NCBI RefSeq assembly: GCF_000204055.1
Contig: NW_006768811.1
Span: 512,406-576,405 of the forward strand
Reading direction: 5' to 3'
DNA length: 64,000 bases
Source of the DNA: Melampsora larici-populina 98AG31
Lineage: Eukaryota > Basidiomycota > Pucciniomycetes > Pucciniales > Melampsoraceae
Shown here one piece after another: positions 25,695 to 38,000 of this stretch. Each line of letters begins with the position of its first letter. The first letter of the stretch is position 1. Below the pieces are notes generated by a model. That model was given only the letters and a program-made list of their open reading frames with translations, did not search any database and had not been told where the DNA came from. The position numbers and the translations under genes are program-made.

Positions 25695-26877
25695 GGTGGG
25701 AAAGTTGTGAAGGGCTTGAAGGTTTTGTGGAGATAAAATGCAGTGGAAGAAGTTGTCAGTGTTTGGATTTAAAGCTTCGTGAAGGTTAATGTGGCAAACG
25801 GTGGTGCAGATTCGCTCAAAAGCAGACACCAGAGGTCAATGAATATATAGTAGGCCATCTGCTGAGCTCTTCCCTTTTGCACTGTAGGCATTTTGTTTTA
25901 CTTGCTCTAGAAAGCAGCCGTTTGGGCCGACGTTGTGACCACTTTTGAAAGCTTAGCTCAACACATCCCTTTGTACCGGTGTCCCTTTGTCTTTAACGAA
26001 GTGATGGGTGCTTTTATTCATTTTTGGTCTTCGGAATGTTTATGTGGCTGGCTGTGAGTGAAATGCGCTGATAGAGGCAGTTATGAGTCACTGGCCGCTC
26101 CAAATTTAATTGCAGGTACATGTGCTGAAGAAGGCTGAAGAACTGCCATGGGCTCTGTGGAATTTTCTCTTGGCTTACTATGTATGGCGTGGGCGGGTGT
26201 GAGCTCATCGAGTTCCTCTTCGAGACCACCGGTGTTCGAGACAGAAAGCTGCACTCTTTCATTCATATGCTCAGATTTACTTCGTGTCCGCCCAACAGCT
26301 TTTCCTTTTGCTCACTTGATCAGACCGAGCACTATACGGTGATACGTGATGATCGACCCAAAGGGTTCTCCAAAATGCCTACACTTGATATTCCTTGGAC
26401 ATGCCCATGACCGTGTCCTGTGTTGCAATCCACAAAGGTAGCTCGATACGCTCTTCCTTCCAGCTTCCTCCCGTTTGCTCATTTCCTTTTGCTCAAAAGG
26501 CACTTGCGCTATGAAGGGCTTTGGGGAAACCCGTAAACGATAGAAATACTCTTGAGAAATTAGGGCTGTGTGTATACTCAATTCACTCGGTGACTAGCAT
26601 TGTTATTTAAATAAAGCGCCTTGATGAAGTCTGTGAGTCAGCTTCGGCAAGGCTGAAGGAGGTGGTTCATTCTCTGCTTCCACCATATCGGGTTAAATTA
26701 AATCCTTCACTCAACGCACCAACACATTCTATGACTCCAATTCAGCTCATTCGCCCGTGTAGAGAGTTTTGTAAAATATCATCCAGACGGTACAGGATTC
26801 GATTAGTCGCTATCAACTTTAACTTGTCTCACAATACCCACCCACTACCCTTCTGAGTTTGATTGTCATTGAAGAGC
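25695..26877. promoter_or_regulatory. Shared upstream region of two divergent host genes
   Basis: This separates the minus-strand gene starting at 25694 from the plus-strand gene starting at 26878, so it should contain both promoters. Frames inside are short and without family features. Confidence 0.45.
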
Positions 26878-29800
26878 ATGAAACGAGCTCAGCTTGAGAG
26901 AGATCAAGTATCACATGTCATAGCTTCACTCCCTTATACCAAAGAGTCTCAAACCATAGGCAGCTCGGTAGATAGTCAGAAGAATAGTTTTCACCTTGTA
27001 GCTCGACGTCCTACATTTTCTGAACGCTCCGATAATGAACCTCGACATCCTTTCACTGTAACAGAACGTGATCCTCCGAGGGCCTTATTATTGTCGTCAT
27101 CTTCATCAAACAACAAAACACATTATCCTTCATCGCACTCCCAATCAAACGACCGTATCTCCCAGTGTCCAGCACCCAATTTCGACAAGCGGAATTATTC
27201 ACTCACTCAATCGGTTTCTTTTCTTCCTCCAGAGGTCTCATCCTCATTTCCTGACATTCTACAACGTACTCAGGCTTGGGCATCTGCTTCTGCTAATTCT
27301 TCTCACTCTTTGAAAAATCCTAAGAAAGTCATCATCAGTTCGACTTCTGTTAAGGCTGTAGCCTTTGAATTCGAACGAAACCATATCCAGAAAGCTCGAG
27401 ATAGTGTAGAACTCAATCTCAAGCAACACTCCAGGTCATCATCTAGGTCATCATTCAGTAGATGGACGGAGGTGCCCCGTAAATCAATGACTTTATCTAA
27501 TTCAGACTCTACGACGGACATTTCCTATAGTTCCACTTACTATCCAACCTCGCCTGGTAACAAGTTTTTTGAATCTTCTTCCGCCAACGCCCCCGAGAAT
27601 CCACCATCAGAAGAGGAGGTGGAAATCATCTCTAGCCCTAATCTTTCACGTGGCTCTCATATTGACATGGACGCACCATCATTTCTACATTTTGACTCGC
27701 CTGAATCAGTTTTTGTGAATCAAGGCAGTGAAGACTTGAAACTCTCAATGTCAATCAAGTACCCTATTGCCACCACATCGGACTCTCTAACCACCAGCCC
27801 ATTATTAGCTGCATCACACGAGAAGCCTAATGACTGTTCATCTCAAAGCCTCCTAATCAACACCTCCAATATCTCGCAGAAGTTGACTGATGACCATGCC
27901 TCTCCATGCTCTTCCGAAGATTCTTCTCCGACATTCCATATCCCGGGTCACTTCAGCGCTGATGCAGTGTCTGTGGTTGAAGATGAAGTTGAAGACGACT
28001 GGGAGGATGCTGAGGACGACGATGCTCTGGGGGCCAATTCCACACCTGTCAACTACATCAACACCGCCCTACAAACCTATAATTTTGCGGCGCCTGCATC
28101 TTCATCTTACATGCCAGATGCTACGAAGCCTATACAAGAACTGATTTGTGTTGAAGTCAAAAGGCGGAGTCTCACCAGCACCCAAAACCGGCACTCGCCC
28201 CATATAGCATCTACTCATCGCCCGAAACTACGAAACAGCGTAGTTAGCATGCTGAGCATTGCCAGTCGCAGTAGTGCCGTGAGCCTCGGTGCAACTGACG
28301 ACGGTGGTGAATTTGAAGACGCGGATGATGAAGCTGAATGGATGGACATTGACGGCGGCGGTGCCTACGAAGGTAAATTGATTTTATCTTTTGCATGCGT
28401 GAATCCAGTCTTACAATATAATCCGGCTAGATGGCTAACTTGACGATCTTATCCGCCCCAGATCTAGATAAGGCCCAGGAAATCACTCGAGAGGTTAGCC
28501 GACAATTGATCATTGATACAGCGCAGGCTTTACAAAAGGCCACAGAAGCTCGCCACAGGTACTCAGCTCTAACAGAAGCGCATCACGCCAATGATGTAAT
28601 CTACACGCCTATGGCTGGTCCGCTGAGCAAAAGAACATCAACTCAGGTTCCAAAGGACTTTTTCAGTAGGTATGATGGTGTACCCCGGTCAAATAGCATC
28701 ACTTCCTCTTCCGCGGTATCCAGTAGGGGATCGCGTCTCAGTGATCGATGTGATTGTGAAGTACATGATCGGTGCGGGTGTAGCAGTCCATCTTCTCAAC
28801 CAAGAGACTCTGTGAGCAGTCGAGGAAGTCGAAGCAGTAGAGTGATGCTCTTTACTAGAAACTCGAAACCTACTTGGGTTGCTAGATCAGAAGAAGCAGG
28901 CGAATTGGGTCCGATTGTCGAGGTAGAGAATGGATCAGATGAACACACCCGAGTCTTATCGGAATCTCCCTCTACGCTAGAAAGCTCTCCTTCACAAGGT
29001 TCTGTAGACCCGTTGACTGGTCAACCTCGTTGGCGGCCTAGACCTTTGTTTCTTAAGCCTGCTAGAGTTAAAACGCCACCTGGCCCTGCAAAGCGATCAA
29101 TCCATGAAAGTCCATCTGGTTCATCTTCCGATAACGATCCCACCAATGGAAGACAATTTTCAAGACAGCATCGACAGCTGTCAAAGAGTCCCTCATTCTA
29201 TTCAGCCAAAGAATCTACTATCCATGGATCTGCTCCTTCTCCCCGACCTACTTCATCCGAATCTTCAGCTACTTCTATCAGCCGTGAGACGGCAATGACC
29301 CAATCTGAAGTTCTATGGCCATTCCCTCCCTCCACTAGCTCTAGCTCACCTGCTGGTTCTTCCCATTTAAATGTCCGTATTGCTCAGTCACCTCAAGATA
29401 CCACAACCCGTGTCTCGCCCGAAGGGAAGATGTATCTGTCTGTCAATCAACATGTACGGCCGGTGAGTACCAGACTTATTTTCCTTTAGATTCGAAAGAA
29501 ACCATTCACCAAACTGACTCTTTGTGGTCATAACAGCATACAGCCAATGTCACATCGTCCAACCCACCCAGACCATTTGGAACAACTCCACCAGTCACAC
29601 TAAGACGTCTTCAATCACTTTCCAGTGACCGATTACCTTTGGTAAATTTAAAAGATCGAAAACCAATCAAGTACAGTACCCGGAGTAATTCCAGAGCTGG
29701 TCATCAATCCAACAGAAGCAAATCAACACGCATACAACAGAAAAATAAACTTGACCTGTCTGTTTTACCAGAGATTGTGGATTCTGGAGCACCGGTTACC

Positions 29801-31336
29801 CGTGCTCGTTCAAACACGCTCTTCGATGCGTCTTCCGTAGCTACTGGCCTTCTATCTCGCTCTGGATCTACAGAGCTACATTTTGGGCTATCAAATGAGA
29901 CTGATGAAAAGGGTACTCGTGTCAAGTCTCGAAAGAACATCTTACGACCTGATAATTCTTCTGGATGGACAGTTTGCGATCCAGAATCTTTGTCAGAAGA
30001 AGTTTTGGATCCTTTTGCACGCGTACCCGGGGTTCTTGTGCGACCTCATACAGCTAACTCGATCCGTCGTACTCAGACAACGAGTTCAACATCTTCCCAA
30101 CATACTCACAGAGGAAAGCGACGCTCGCTTACTGGGGCTGACTCGAACAATGCATCACAATCAGATAGATTGGAAAGGCTTTCATTGAAGAAAATCTCAG
30201 CCTCCGCAACTAATTTACGAGAATATCCCTCAGACGGTTACAGACCCGATTCTTCTTTGACTGACGAGGTTGGCCAAGGCTCCGAAAGTGGTTCCGAAGA
30301 CTTATCAAGACCTGCTTTCCCTACTCGACCAGTCCGACCCCTTCGAATGGACGAGGATCCTTCGGCGGCACAAGATGGATCATTGGACAAGCCAAACATC
30401 TCTCCTCGTGAACGTAGTCAAACCTTCGGTCGGCATCCACGTAACAACCCATCGCATAAACCTCCGGTGATGGTATTACAACACGGAGAACATGTTGAAC
30501 TTCCCCTTCCGACCGGCGTGAGTATGAGTAGATCAGGAGTAGATGGGTCAGACCGTATGAAACATCATTTTAATCTCCACAGAGGTGTTCCGGTCTCTCC
30601 GATCTCTCCTCCAACCCCCGAACCTGGACGAGATGAGGGACCGATGAAGAACCCAGTCTCTAGACCTTCATCTGGGGGACTTCAACCTGGATTGCCTCAT
30701 AGCCCTCGAGAGATCTCGTACAACCTCAAGGATTCTAGCCCATCTCAGTTGTCATTGTGGCCCTCGTGGTCCGGTGGACCTAAAAGCCCACAAACGGAAC
30801 CAAGTCCAAGTCCAACACTCTCCACCTCCACCTCTACATACACCTTTCACTCATCTTCTCGGGCTCGCCTCTACTCTCACGGGAACTCGACAGTGATGGA
30901 AAGTGCTTATGAGTCAGATGACCTCCCTCAATTATCTTCATCAACCCAACTTAACAAGGAACCAGAGTGGGAGAAGGGTGACCACCGTTCGGCGGGACAC
31001 AATGATGCTTACCCATCAGTCGAACAAGCTAACGGGATGAAGTTATTCTACTCTGACAATAAACAACCTTCGGTGATCAATTTTAAGCGAGATTCCGCTT
31101 TGGACAAGATGAAATTACTAGATGTACAACGAGATCCAGTCACCGAAGTAGAAGATCGTCGACCTGCTTCTTTCATCATTGGAGGTAGAACCAAGTTAAT
31201 CTCGGGGCCTATCAGACTTGATCAAGCAACTCAAACTGAACTTTTATGGAAGATGATCAATGGAACAGTATCTTCGGATGGGAGATTATCATTCGGTCAG
31301 AAGAAGAAGAAGAGGGGATTGAAGTTCAGACTTTGA
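26878..31336 (+). CDS. Large disordered serine-rich protein, function unknown
   Basis: Three inferred exons, 26878-28372, 28462-29462 and 29537-31336, join in frame to 1431 residues. The ATG at 26878 (MKRAQLERDQ) is the first in frame. The protein is rich in Ser, Pro, Arg and acidic residues. An acidic patch (EDEVEDDWEDAEDDD) lies around residue 380. A likely helical or coiled-coil stretch (DKAQEITREVSRQLIIDTAQ and on to about HRYSALTEAHHAND) spans the first intron. It ends in a basic tail (GQKKKKRGLKFRL). The acidic patch, the helical block and a short C-terminal segment (ATQTELLWKMINGTV) look most conserved in character. I recognise no enzyme domain and no membrane span. It could be a scaffold or regulatory protein; nothing in the sequence decides this. 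Confidence 0.75.
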
Positions 31337-32155
31337 AGGTAGTCATCTGGGGAGAGAAAAGGAAAGATAGTTGCAAAGTGATTTTGAAGGAGTTGATTTT
31401 GTTTTCTTAGCTCGATTTGTTCGTTTCAGGATTGTAGTCATTTATGTATTTTGTTCTCTATCCTCTTACCTACTTCTTTTTGCTGATCTGTGAGTAATAT
31501 TCTTTTTTCTGCGCGCATGTTTGAAGACTTTGATTTGAGCTAACATGATTCTTTTTTTGAAACGACAGGTGGACCAGGAGATGGATAATTTATCCAACCT
31601 TTTTTTATTAATTCATTACATCTGTTTTCATAAATCTTTCAATTTATTGTTTTATCGGGTAACTTGCCTTCATCTATATTGACATTAAGAATCATCGACC
31701 GATAATAAAAAAATCCCTTTTTTCCCTCTCTCAAAGAAGCAACAAAACCAAATAGAAACTATTAGTTTTATTCTTCTTTTGCTTCATTCATATAATTTAT
31801 TCTTATTTTTGATTTTCTTCGTCACTCCTTTATATGTTTTCTTTTTGCTGAAAATTTGTTTATGAAAGAGGTCATTTATCAGTAGAAGAGTTGCTCAAAT
31901 GTCTTTCTTCTTTGTCTGTTTTGGCTTTTGTCTTTTTGATTTGTATGTGTGCGCGGACTTGATGATCTGATTGAAGTGTTCGAACAGACTACCTGTAACG
32001 GCTAATTGGCTAAACAATAAATACTGACTCAATCCATCCTCGAAAAATCTTCATTGTTGAGGTTCCCTGAGGAGAATAGTAACACTTCGCCTTGGCCGCG
32101 TGTGCTGAGTTGGGTAGGCCATGGTTTGTGCTCAAACCATCAAACTTTGTGTATC
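31337..32155. other. 3' flank of the large disordered-protein gene
   Basis: T-rich sequence expected for a 3' UTR and terminator region, with no gene seen. It ends at the target duplication of the first MITE of the transposon cluster. Confidence 0.5.
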
Positions 32156-32158
32156 TTA

Positions 32159-32544
32159 GAGCATCCACAGCCGTGTGGCGTAAACCGTGTCGTACGGAAA
32201 TTTAGGGCAAAAACATCCACAGCCAATGCCCTAAATTGTCACGTAGCTAAGGGCATTTCCACCGTGCGAGCCAAAATAGAAGAAATTTGTTCTATTTCGG
32301 CTTGCTCCCTAAATTCATCCGTACCTCGCTTTTCCCATAAAACTCCCACTTCCTCGCCGACACTCCCTGCAGTCATCCCCCTTGATGATCAATAGCCCAT
32401 AACTCACCTTGCCAAATATGCTTCAAGCCGTACTGTACGGAACCACGGCTGTGCATCAGTTGAAAATCATGCCTCAAACACTTCCCTAAATGATCCGTGC
32501 AACCCTCCGTACGATATCGATTTACGGCACGGCTGTGGATGCTC
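32159..32544. mobile_element. PIF/Harbinger-type MITE
   Basis: The 386-bp element begins GAGCATCCACAGCCGTG and ends with its reverse complement. It is flanked by TTA on both sides (32156-32158 and 32545-32547), the 3-bp target duplication expected of PIF/Harbinger elements. Near-terminal sequences CGTAAACCG and CGTAAATCG also pair. No coding capacity. The superfamily call rests on the TSD type and the end style. Confidence 0.75.
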
Positions 32545-32575
32545 TTACTGCCTTGCTGAGCTGAGAGGGAAATAT

Positions 32576-33162
32576 CAAACTTAACAAAGTCCCTTGTTTT
32601 TGAGCTGTACTGGCCAGCTCAAACGAGGGACTTACGCGTAAAGTCAAAATTTTGGCGTGAGATCGGCCGGGGCTTTTTGTCAAAATCTAGTTGTCTTATA
32701 AAACTTTTTTTTGCAATTATAAGTTTCCTGAGCCCAAAAATGAAAAATGTGAGCCTCACTCTTGGCTACAACCTCACGGTTGTAGTATCCCAATAACATG
32801 AGTTGTGCTGAAAATAAATGAGAAACTTGGTGTTTCAATTACGCCCAAATTTCAACTTTTAGACGCGGAGCAGCCCAAATTACTTGATTTTTGACTTTGG
32901 TCACTGAAAGAAGTTCATGCATATCTACAGAGCCACTCATCATATTTAGAAGCGGAGAGTACGAGGCTATAGAGACACCCAGGGTGCACATCTTTCAATT
33001 TTGGGCCAGGCAAATTTATAATTGTAAAAAAATGTTTCATAAGAAGACTAGATTTTGGGCAAAAGCCCCGGCCGATCTCACGCCAAAATTTCGACTTTAC
33101 GCGTAAGTCCCTCGTTTGAGCTGGCCAGTACAGCTTAAAAACAAGGGACTTTGTTAAGTTTG
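32576..33162. mobile_element. Mutator-like MITE with very long TIRs
   Basis: 587 bp from CAAACTTAACAAAGTCCC to its inverted copy, flanked by a perfect 9-bp direct repeat GGGAAATAT (32567-32575 and 33163-33171). A 9-bp TSD with long TIRs is the Mutator-like pattern. The two arms pair over roughly 160 bp (about 32576-32735 and 33003-33162) with few mismatches. The element is therefore mostly inverted repeat and could form a long hairpin. Non-coding. Confidence 0.8.
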
Positions 33163-33211
33163 GGGAAATATATGCTCAATAAATTATACTGTTATTTTTA
33201 ATGGTAACATT

Positions 33212-34013
33212 TACGGTACTCAAAGCTGTGCATAGTTTTGTGTGTATAGTTTTTTTGGCCCGAATATACTTTTTTTCACAACTATACACGACCTGGGCAA
33301 AGTATATTTTTGTTGACATTTTAGCCACCAGCATCTGATCAACAAACACAGATATACATATGGGGTCCTCAAACAAACTTAACAAAGTCCCTTGCCAAAG
33401 GCCCGAGCCCCAGCAAAGGACCTACCGCATAAACTGGAATCCTTGCGTGAGAAGTGAGCTGTATTGGCTCCAAGTTCTCTACATCTGTTTGTTTTTTTTG
33501 TCTCTCAATAAACATGTCTTGCAACAAAGAAAGAAGAAAATGGCAGGGGACCATTACATATGTACCAATTGCAACCTCCTTTCTATCTTGCTGGGAAGTT
33601 ATCTTTTTGAGTAGTTGAAGATCAATTGTTTTGACCGCTTTCTGAGAAATACAGGCTTTGAGTCAGCTCGCCGCTGCTGAAAAATGAAAACAGACCCATT
33701 TTTGATTCCCCAGTAGCCCAAGTTCCAGACCAGATTTGGGGGAGCTTGCAATTGGCTCATATGTAATGAATATTTGCCACCATCCTTTTATTTAGAAACA
33801 AATTGAAGAATTCAAAGTAGTGTTTTTTGTGCCAATACAGGCTATTTCTCACGCCAGGATTCCGTTTTATGCGGTAAGTCCCTTGCTGGAGCGCGGACCT
33901 TTGGCGAGGGGCTTTGTTAAGTTTGGTCCTCACTTTTTTTTTGCGGGGAAAAAAAAGTATATTTGGGCAAAAGAACTATACACACAAAACTATACACAGC
34001 CTTAAGTACCTTA
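33212..34013. mobile_element. MITE inserted in the left arm of the large element
   Basis: Left end TACGGTACTCAAAGCTGTG and inverted right end TAAGGTACTTAAGGCTGTG pair, and pairing continues through a shared GTTTTGTGTGTATAGTT. It splits the arm sequence GGTAACATT / ATTGTTTAAATTGGG. The intact right arm reads straight through, which gives a 3-bp duplication ATT (33209-33211 and 34014-34016). Without its own guest (33374-33925) it is only about 240 bp. Non-coding. Confidence 0.7.
33374..33925. mobile_element. Second Mutator-like MITE, nested
   Basis: Its ends CAAACTTAACAAAG are the same as those of the element at 32576, with TIRs of about 80 bp that differ from it further in. The flanking 9-mers GTCCTCAAA and GTCCTCACT agree at 7 of 9 positions, so the target duplication is older and decayed. 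It lies inside the MITE at 33212-34013. Non-coding. Confidence 0.7.
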
Positions 34014-34391
34014 ATTGTTTAAATTGGGTGCAATAAGTGTGGGATGTGAGTTGGGCAATCAGGTTAGGGTTAGGTTTTAAAGGTGTACTGCATCAGGGTC
34101 CAACTATACTTTGGTTAGGAGTGTTCCTTTTACTTTCACTTAAGTATAAATAGAAAGATGAAAGTAAAAGGAACACTCCTAACCAAACTATGCTTGCACC
34201 CTGATGCTGTTACAGATGGTACAATGTAGTTATGTGTCTGATGGGATTTGAACCCATGACACTGCGGGAAAAACTCTGACGCCCGCCGGGCTTGCGCCAA
34301 CGTGACGTGAGCCACGGGTTGGCCCCATTTTGAAGCCAACCAAATTTCAAACCCTGGCTTGACGAAAGCCATGGGTTTGTTGAAGTCAGCC
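34014..34391. repeat. Left inverted arm of the large element
   Basis: Matches the reverse complement of 49241-49616 in two strong blocks. The first is about 80 bp with the telomere-like GGTTAGGGTTAGG. The second is about 130 bp, from the ACTGCGGGAAAAAC word to TGAAGTCAGCC. Between them the left arm holds the 116-bp hairpin MITE. Read outward-in, the order is the same on both arms. Confidence 0.75.
34091..34206. mobile_element. 116-bp hairpin MITE
   Basis: Two 48-bp arms (34091-34138 and 34159-34206) pair with four mismatches around a 20-bp loop. The inner 26 bp are a perfect inverted repeat. Ends read CATCAGGGT, and CTG flanks both sides (34088-34090 and 34207-34209), a possible 3-bp target duplication. 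The matching place in the right arm lacks it. Confidence 0.7.
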
Positions 34392-34628
34392 AGACCATAC
34401 CCAAGATCCATCATCCAACCCAGCCAAAATCGGATCTCACCACCCTCATTCACCCAAGAGCGTTTATGATCGACACTGCCACCTTACCAAGAACAATCAA
34501 GAACGCCTGATCCTGTCTACATTGGTAGAATCCTCACACTTTGCGACTGACAACCGAGGAAATCTAATCACACTTACGTCTGGCATTACTCTCACCACAC
34601 AAGAATGTGTTTCGCAAGTCAATCAGAC

Positions 34629-34635
34629 TATAAAG
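34629..34635 (+). promoter_or_regulatory. TATA-like box of the rust repeat-family gene
   Basis: TATAAAG sits about 80 bp before the gypsy insertion point. With the retrotransposon removed it would lie about 140 bp upstream of the ATG at 40907, a plausible promoter distance. The call rests on position and motif only. Confidence 0.35.
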
Positions 34636-34708
34636 TGGCCTGATTCCTTCGTACGTTCCATTCTTTTTTTGTCCTAACTATATCCAACTTTTCAAATCAC
34701 TTCCCATC

Positions 34709-34914
34709 TGTTATGGACAGACTTGGGGGTTTTCGGCGACGAGGGTCAAGGGAGTTCTGGTGAGGATTTGTATCTATTACCAGTCTTCCTATGTGGATTG
34801 TCGGATGAGGGAAAATCTGTACAGGCAATGTATCTACAACTATAAGATGGTTCTCGAGCTTGTGACATGTAATGTGAATATGTCACTCAAGTGAAATAGA
34901 ACCAGTTCATAACA
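34709..34914 (-). repeat. 3' LTR of the gypsy element
   Basis: 206 bp, apparently identical to 40631-40836, with TG...CA ends. In transcript orientation it contains a TTATAG box about 38 nt before ATCCGACAAT (34797-34806), the likely start of the R region. Confidence 0.95.
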
Positions 34915-34928
34915 TTATCCCCCCTTTA
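34915..34928 (-). other. Polypurine tract of the gypsy element
   Basis: On the minus strand AAAGGGGGGATAA lies directly against the 3' LTR, the usual place for plus-strand priming. Confidence 0.8.
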
Positions 34929-35009
34929 ATGCCCAAGCTTCCTCTTGCAAGCTCTGCATTCTTTCCACGGGCTGCGTTAAAAAACCCAGTGGGAAAAAGC
35001 ATAGCCCTC

Positions 35010-38000
35010 TCACTTCTTCCGCCTTCTCCTTTTGTACTTATTTGTTGCGTCGGGATATTTTAAATTAAACTCATTAACTAAATCTTGACTATTCTTGAGG
35101 TTGATTTCGGGTTCCCATGAATTGTTTTCCTTGCCAAATCCTTTCCAACTCACAAAGTATTCCTTCTTGTTGTACCTTCTTCTACAATCTAGTATCTCGT
35201 TGACTTCCCATTCTTCTTCATCCTGTATTATGATTGGTTCGACTGGGGGTTGTTTTCGTTGATGTATTGTATCCGGGTTATGTTTCCTGAGTACAGAGAC
35301 ATGAAATACAGGATGGACGCTTTTCATGGAAAGAGGGAGATTCAATTTATAAGTAGAATTTGATATCTTTTGGATAATGAAGAAAGGACCTAGTCATCTA
35401 TTTTCTAATTTTGGGCTTGGCCTAGTTGTCGAAATGTTTCGTCCGTTCAACCAGACTTGGTCTCCTACTTCCCATCTTGGTGTTTGTTGTACTCTTTTGT
35501 CAAATTGTTCTTTCATCTTCTCTTGAGTTAATTCTAAACATTGATTTAATTCAGATTGCACTTCGGCGAGTGTTTGCATCCTCTTCTCTACTGCTGGCAC
35601 ACACTGTTCAGCTGATGGTACTTTGTTGAATGATGGGTTAAATCCATAGTTAGCTTTAAACGGTGAAATGCCCGTGGATTCATGGTCTTTGTTGTTATAC
35701 GAGAACTCAGCTGTGGGCAGTAGACTTTCCCAATCGTCTTGTCGATATTTAACGAAATGTCGTAAATATTGTTCGATTACTTTATTGACGATCTCGCTTT
35801 GACCGTCTGTACGTGGGTGGAAAGCGGTTGACGGGTGAAGGCGTATACCTAGGCGTTTGTCAATTTCTTCCGTGATCTGTGAAATGAAAATACTACCCCT
35901 ATCTGAGATTATCGTCTTGGGAGTTCCATGAAGCTTCCATACGTTCTTCATCATGAGATCTGCTAGGTCTTCAGCCGACATTGATTCAGTACAAGCAATG
36001 AAATGACTCATTTTCGTTAATCTATCCACCACGGTTAATATGCTGTCGTAGCCGTTTGATGCAGGGAGGCCGGTGATAAGGTCATATGAGATATCCGTCC
36101 ACGGGCCAGCCGGTATCGGTAATGGCTCCAGAGTCCCAAAGGGTTTCTGTGTGGTTGATTTAACCCTTAGACAAGAGTCACAACCGTCCACGTACCTGTT
36201 GACGTACGCTTTCTGAGATGGCCAGATGAAGCTTCTCCTGACCAATCCGAGAGTCTTTGCTCGACCTGGGTGGCCCGCAAGCAATGAGTCGTGTCTGCTT
36301 CTTAGTATTGAGTATTTGATGTCGTCGACGTCAGGTACCTCTATTCTACCTTGGTTGTAGAGGATACCATCTTGTACTTTGTAATGCTTCAAAGCTGCTT
36401 TCGTCTTGGCTGATATCGGGTTCAAGGTTGTGTTCATCAGTTCCCCTATCCTGTCACACTCTTTGCTTGCGTCTCTGATTCGTTGTATAATTTGATCATC
36501 CGTAGGAATGTCCGGTGCCTTAGTGTCAGTTTCAGCGATGCCCAATACATCCACCTCAAACCAGTGCTCAGAATTGTCGAGTGCAACCAATTCATCTTCG
36601 AAGAACCCCTCTACGCTAGCAAGCTCGACCGGGAACGTGTCTGGGCCGATGTTTTCGGGTCTTAACAACTGGCCAAAGGTCAATTTTTCCTCGTTAGTAG
36701 GCGCCAGGTCCGGTCTTCTAGATAAGGCATCTGGTTTGGTAGCTTTACTGCCGGGTCGGAATTTAATCACGAAATCGAAACAGCCCAGTGTCTCCGCCCA
36801 TCAAGCCTGTCTGCGGGTAAGCTGCTTGGTTGTCATGAAAGACTCCAGGTTACGATGGTCCGTGTAGACTATCACATCTAGGCGGTTGGGGTTTCCCTCC
36901 AGGTAGTGGCGCCACTCTTTGAAAGACGCGACAATCGCCAGTAGTTCCTTATCAAAGATCTCGTAGTTCCTTTCAGCTTGGACTAGTGATCTGGACAGGT
37001 AAGCTACTGGGTGGAGTTCTCCATCGTCCTCGCTGCGTTGTGATAGCACTGCTCCTAATGCAAAATCGGAGCAGTCACATTCCAGAGTAAACGGCTTGTA
37101 TGGATCGGCTATCTTCAGTACGGGTGCGGTGGTGAAGGAGGTCTTCAGGCTCTCAAAGGCTTTTTCGCATTTTTCATCCCAGACATAGTGCGCGTTGAGC
37201 TTGGTCAGATTATGAAGTGGTCTTGTGGTTCTTGAAAATTGGTCGATGAAACGTCGGTAAAAATTGGCGAATCCAATGAAGCGTTGGAGTTCAGATACTG
37301 ATTGGGGTGCTGGCCATTCTTTGACGGCTTTCACTTTCGTCGGGTCCATTCTGATTTTATTCTTAGAGATAATAAGGCCAAGGTATTCAATTTCCTTCTT
37401 CGAGAACTCGCATTTTTCGGGTTTCAGCCAGAGTGTATGCTTGGATAGGACGTCAAGTACGCCATCAACAGCGCCTTCGTGATCTACTTTAGGCTTTGTA
37501 TAAATCATAATGTCATCCAAGAAGGCCGCGGTGTCTTTACCTATACGTCCCAATAAGATATCTTGAATAAAGTATTGGAAATAACCAGGGGCGCCTGTTG
37601 GCCCAAAAGGCATAGTCAGAGGTGCAAACTGGCCTTGTTTGCATATAAAGGCCAGTTTATCCTCATCACCCTCTGCTACTTGAAGATTACCGTACGCATT
37701 GCGCATATCAAGCTTGGTAAAGTCTTCGGCATCCAGCAAACTGTCGACTAAGTCCATAGTCAACGGTAGTGGGTATTTGTTCTTGACGGTTAGGGCGTTG
37801 AGCTTACGGTAATCAAAACAAGGGCGCAGATTGCCGTCCTTCTTCCCTGTGAATAACACAGGGGCAGCCCATGGCGAAGTGGTTCGACGGATAGTCCCGT
37901 TGGCTAAGCCTGAATTCACCAATTCCTCCAAAGCAGCGTCCTCGGCTGGTGATAATGGAATTATCCTGCTAGCCTGCGGTTGAGCTCCTGGTATCAGTTC

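Noticed and set aside
25695..25829. Upstream extension of the minus-strand gene ending at 24798
   Set aside because: The frame is open, but it has only a GTG as a possible start. The first ATG is at 25694.
32054..32395. 113-codon open frame
   Set aside because: It runs across the left end of a Harbinger-type MITE, so it is not a gene.
34220..34260. tRNA-like T arm (GGGTTCAAATCCC) on the minus strand
   Set aside because: The T loop is perfect, but there is no matching acceptor, D arm or anticodon arm at the right distance, and it lies in the arm of the large transposon. The A-box-like word in the other arm has the opposite relative orientation.
36771..36803. Reading the two pol stops as sequencing errors
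   Set aside because: Both are single substitutions in an otherwise perfect frame, and one fits the TCG decay pattern seen in other elements, so real mutation is the simpler view. Only resequencing can exclude error.
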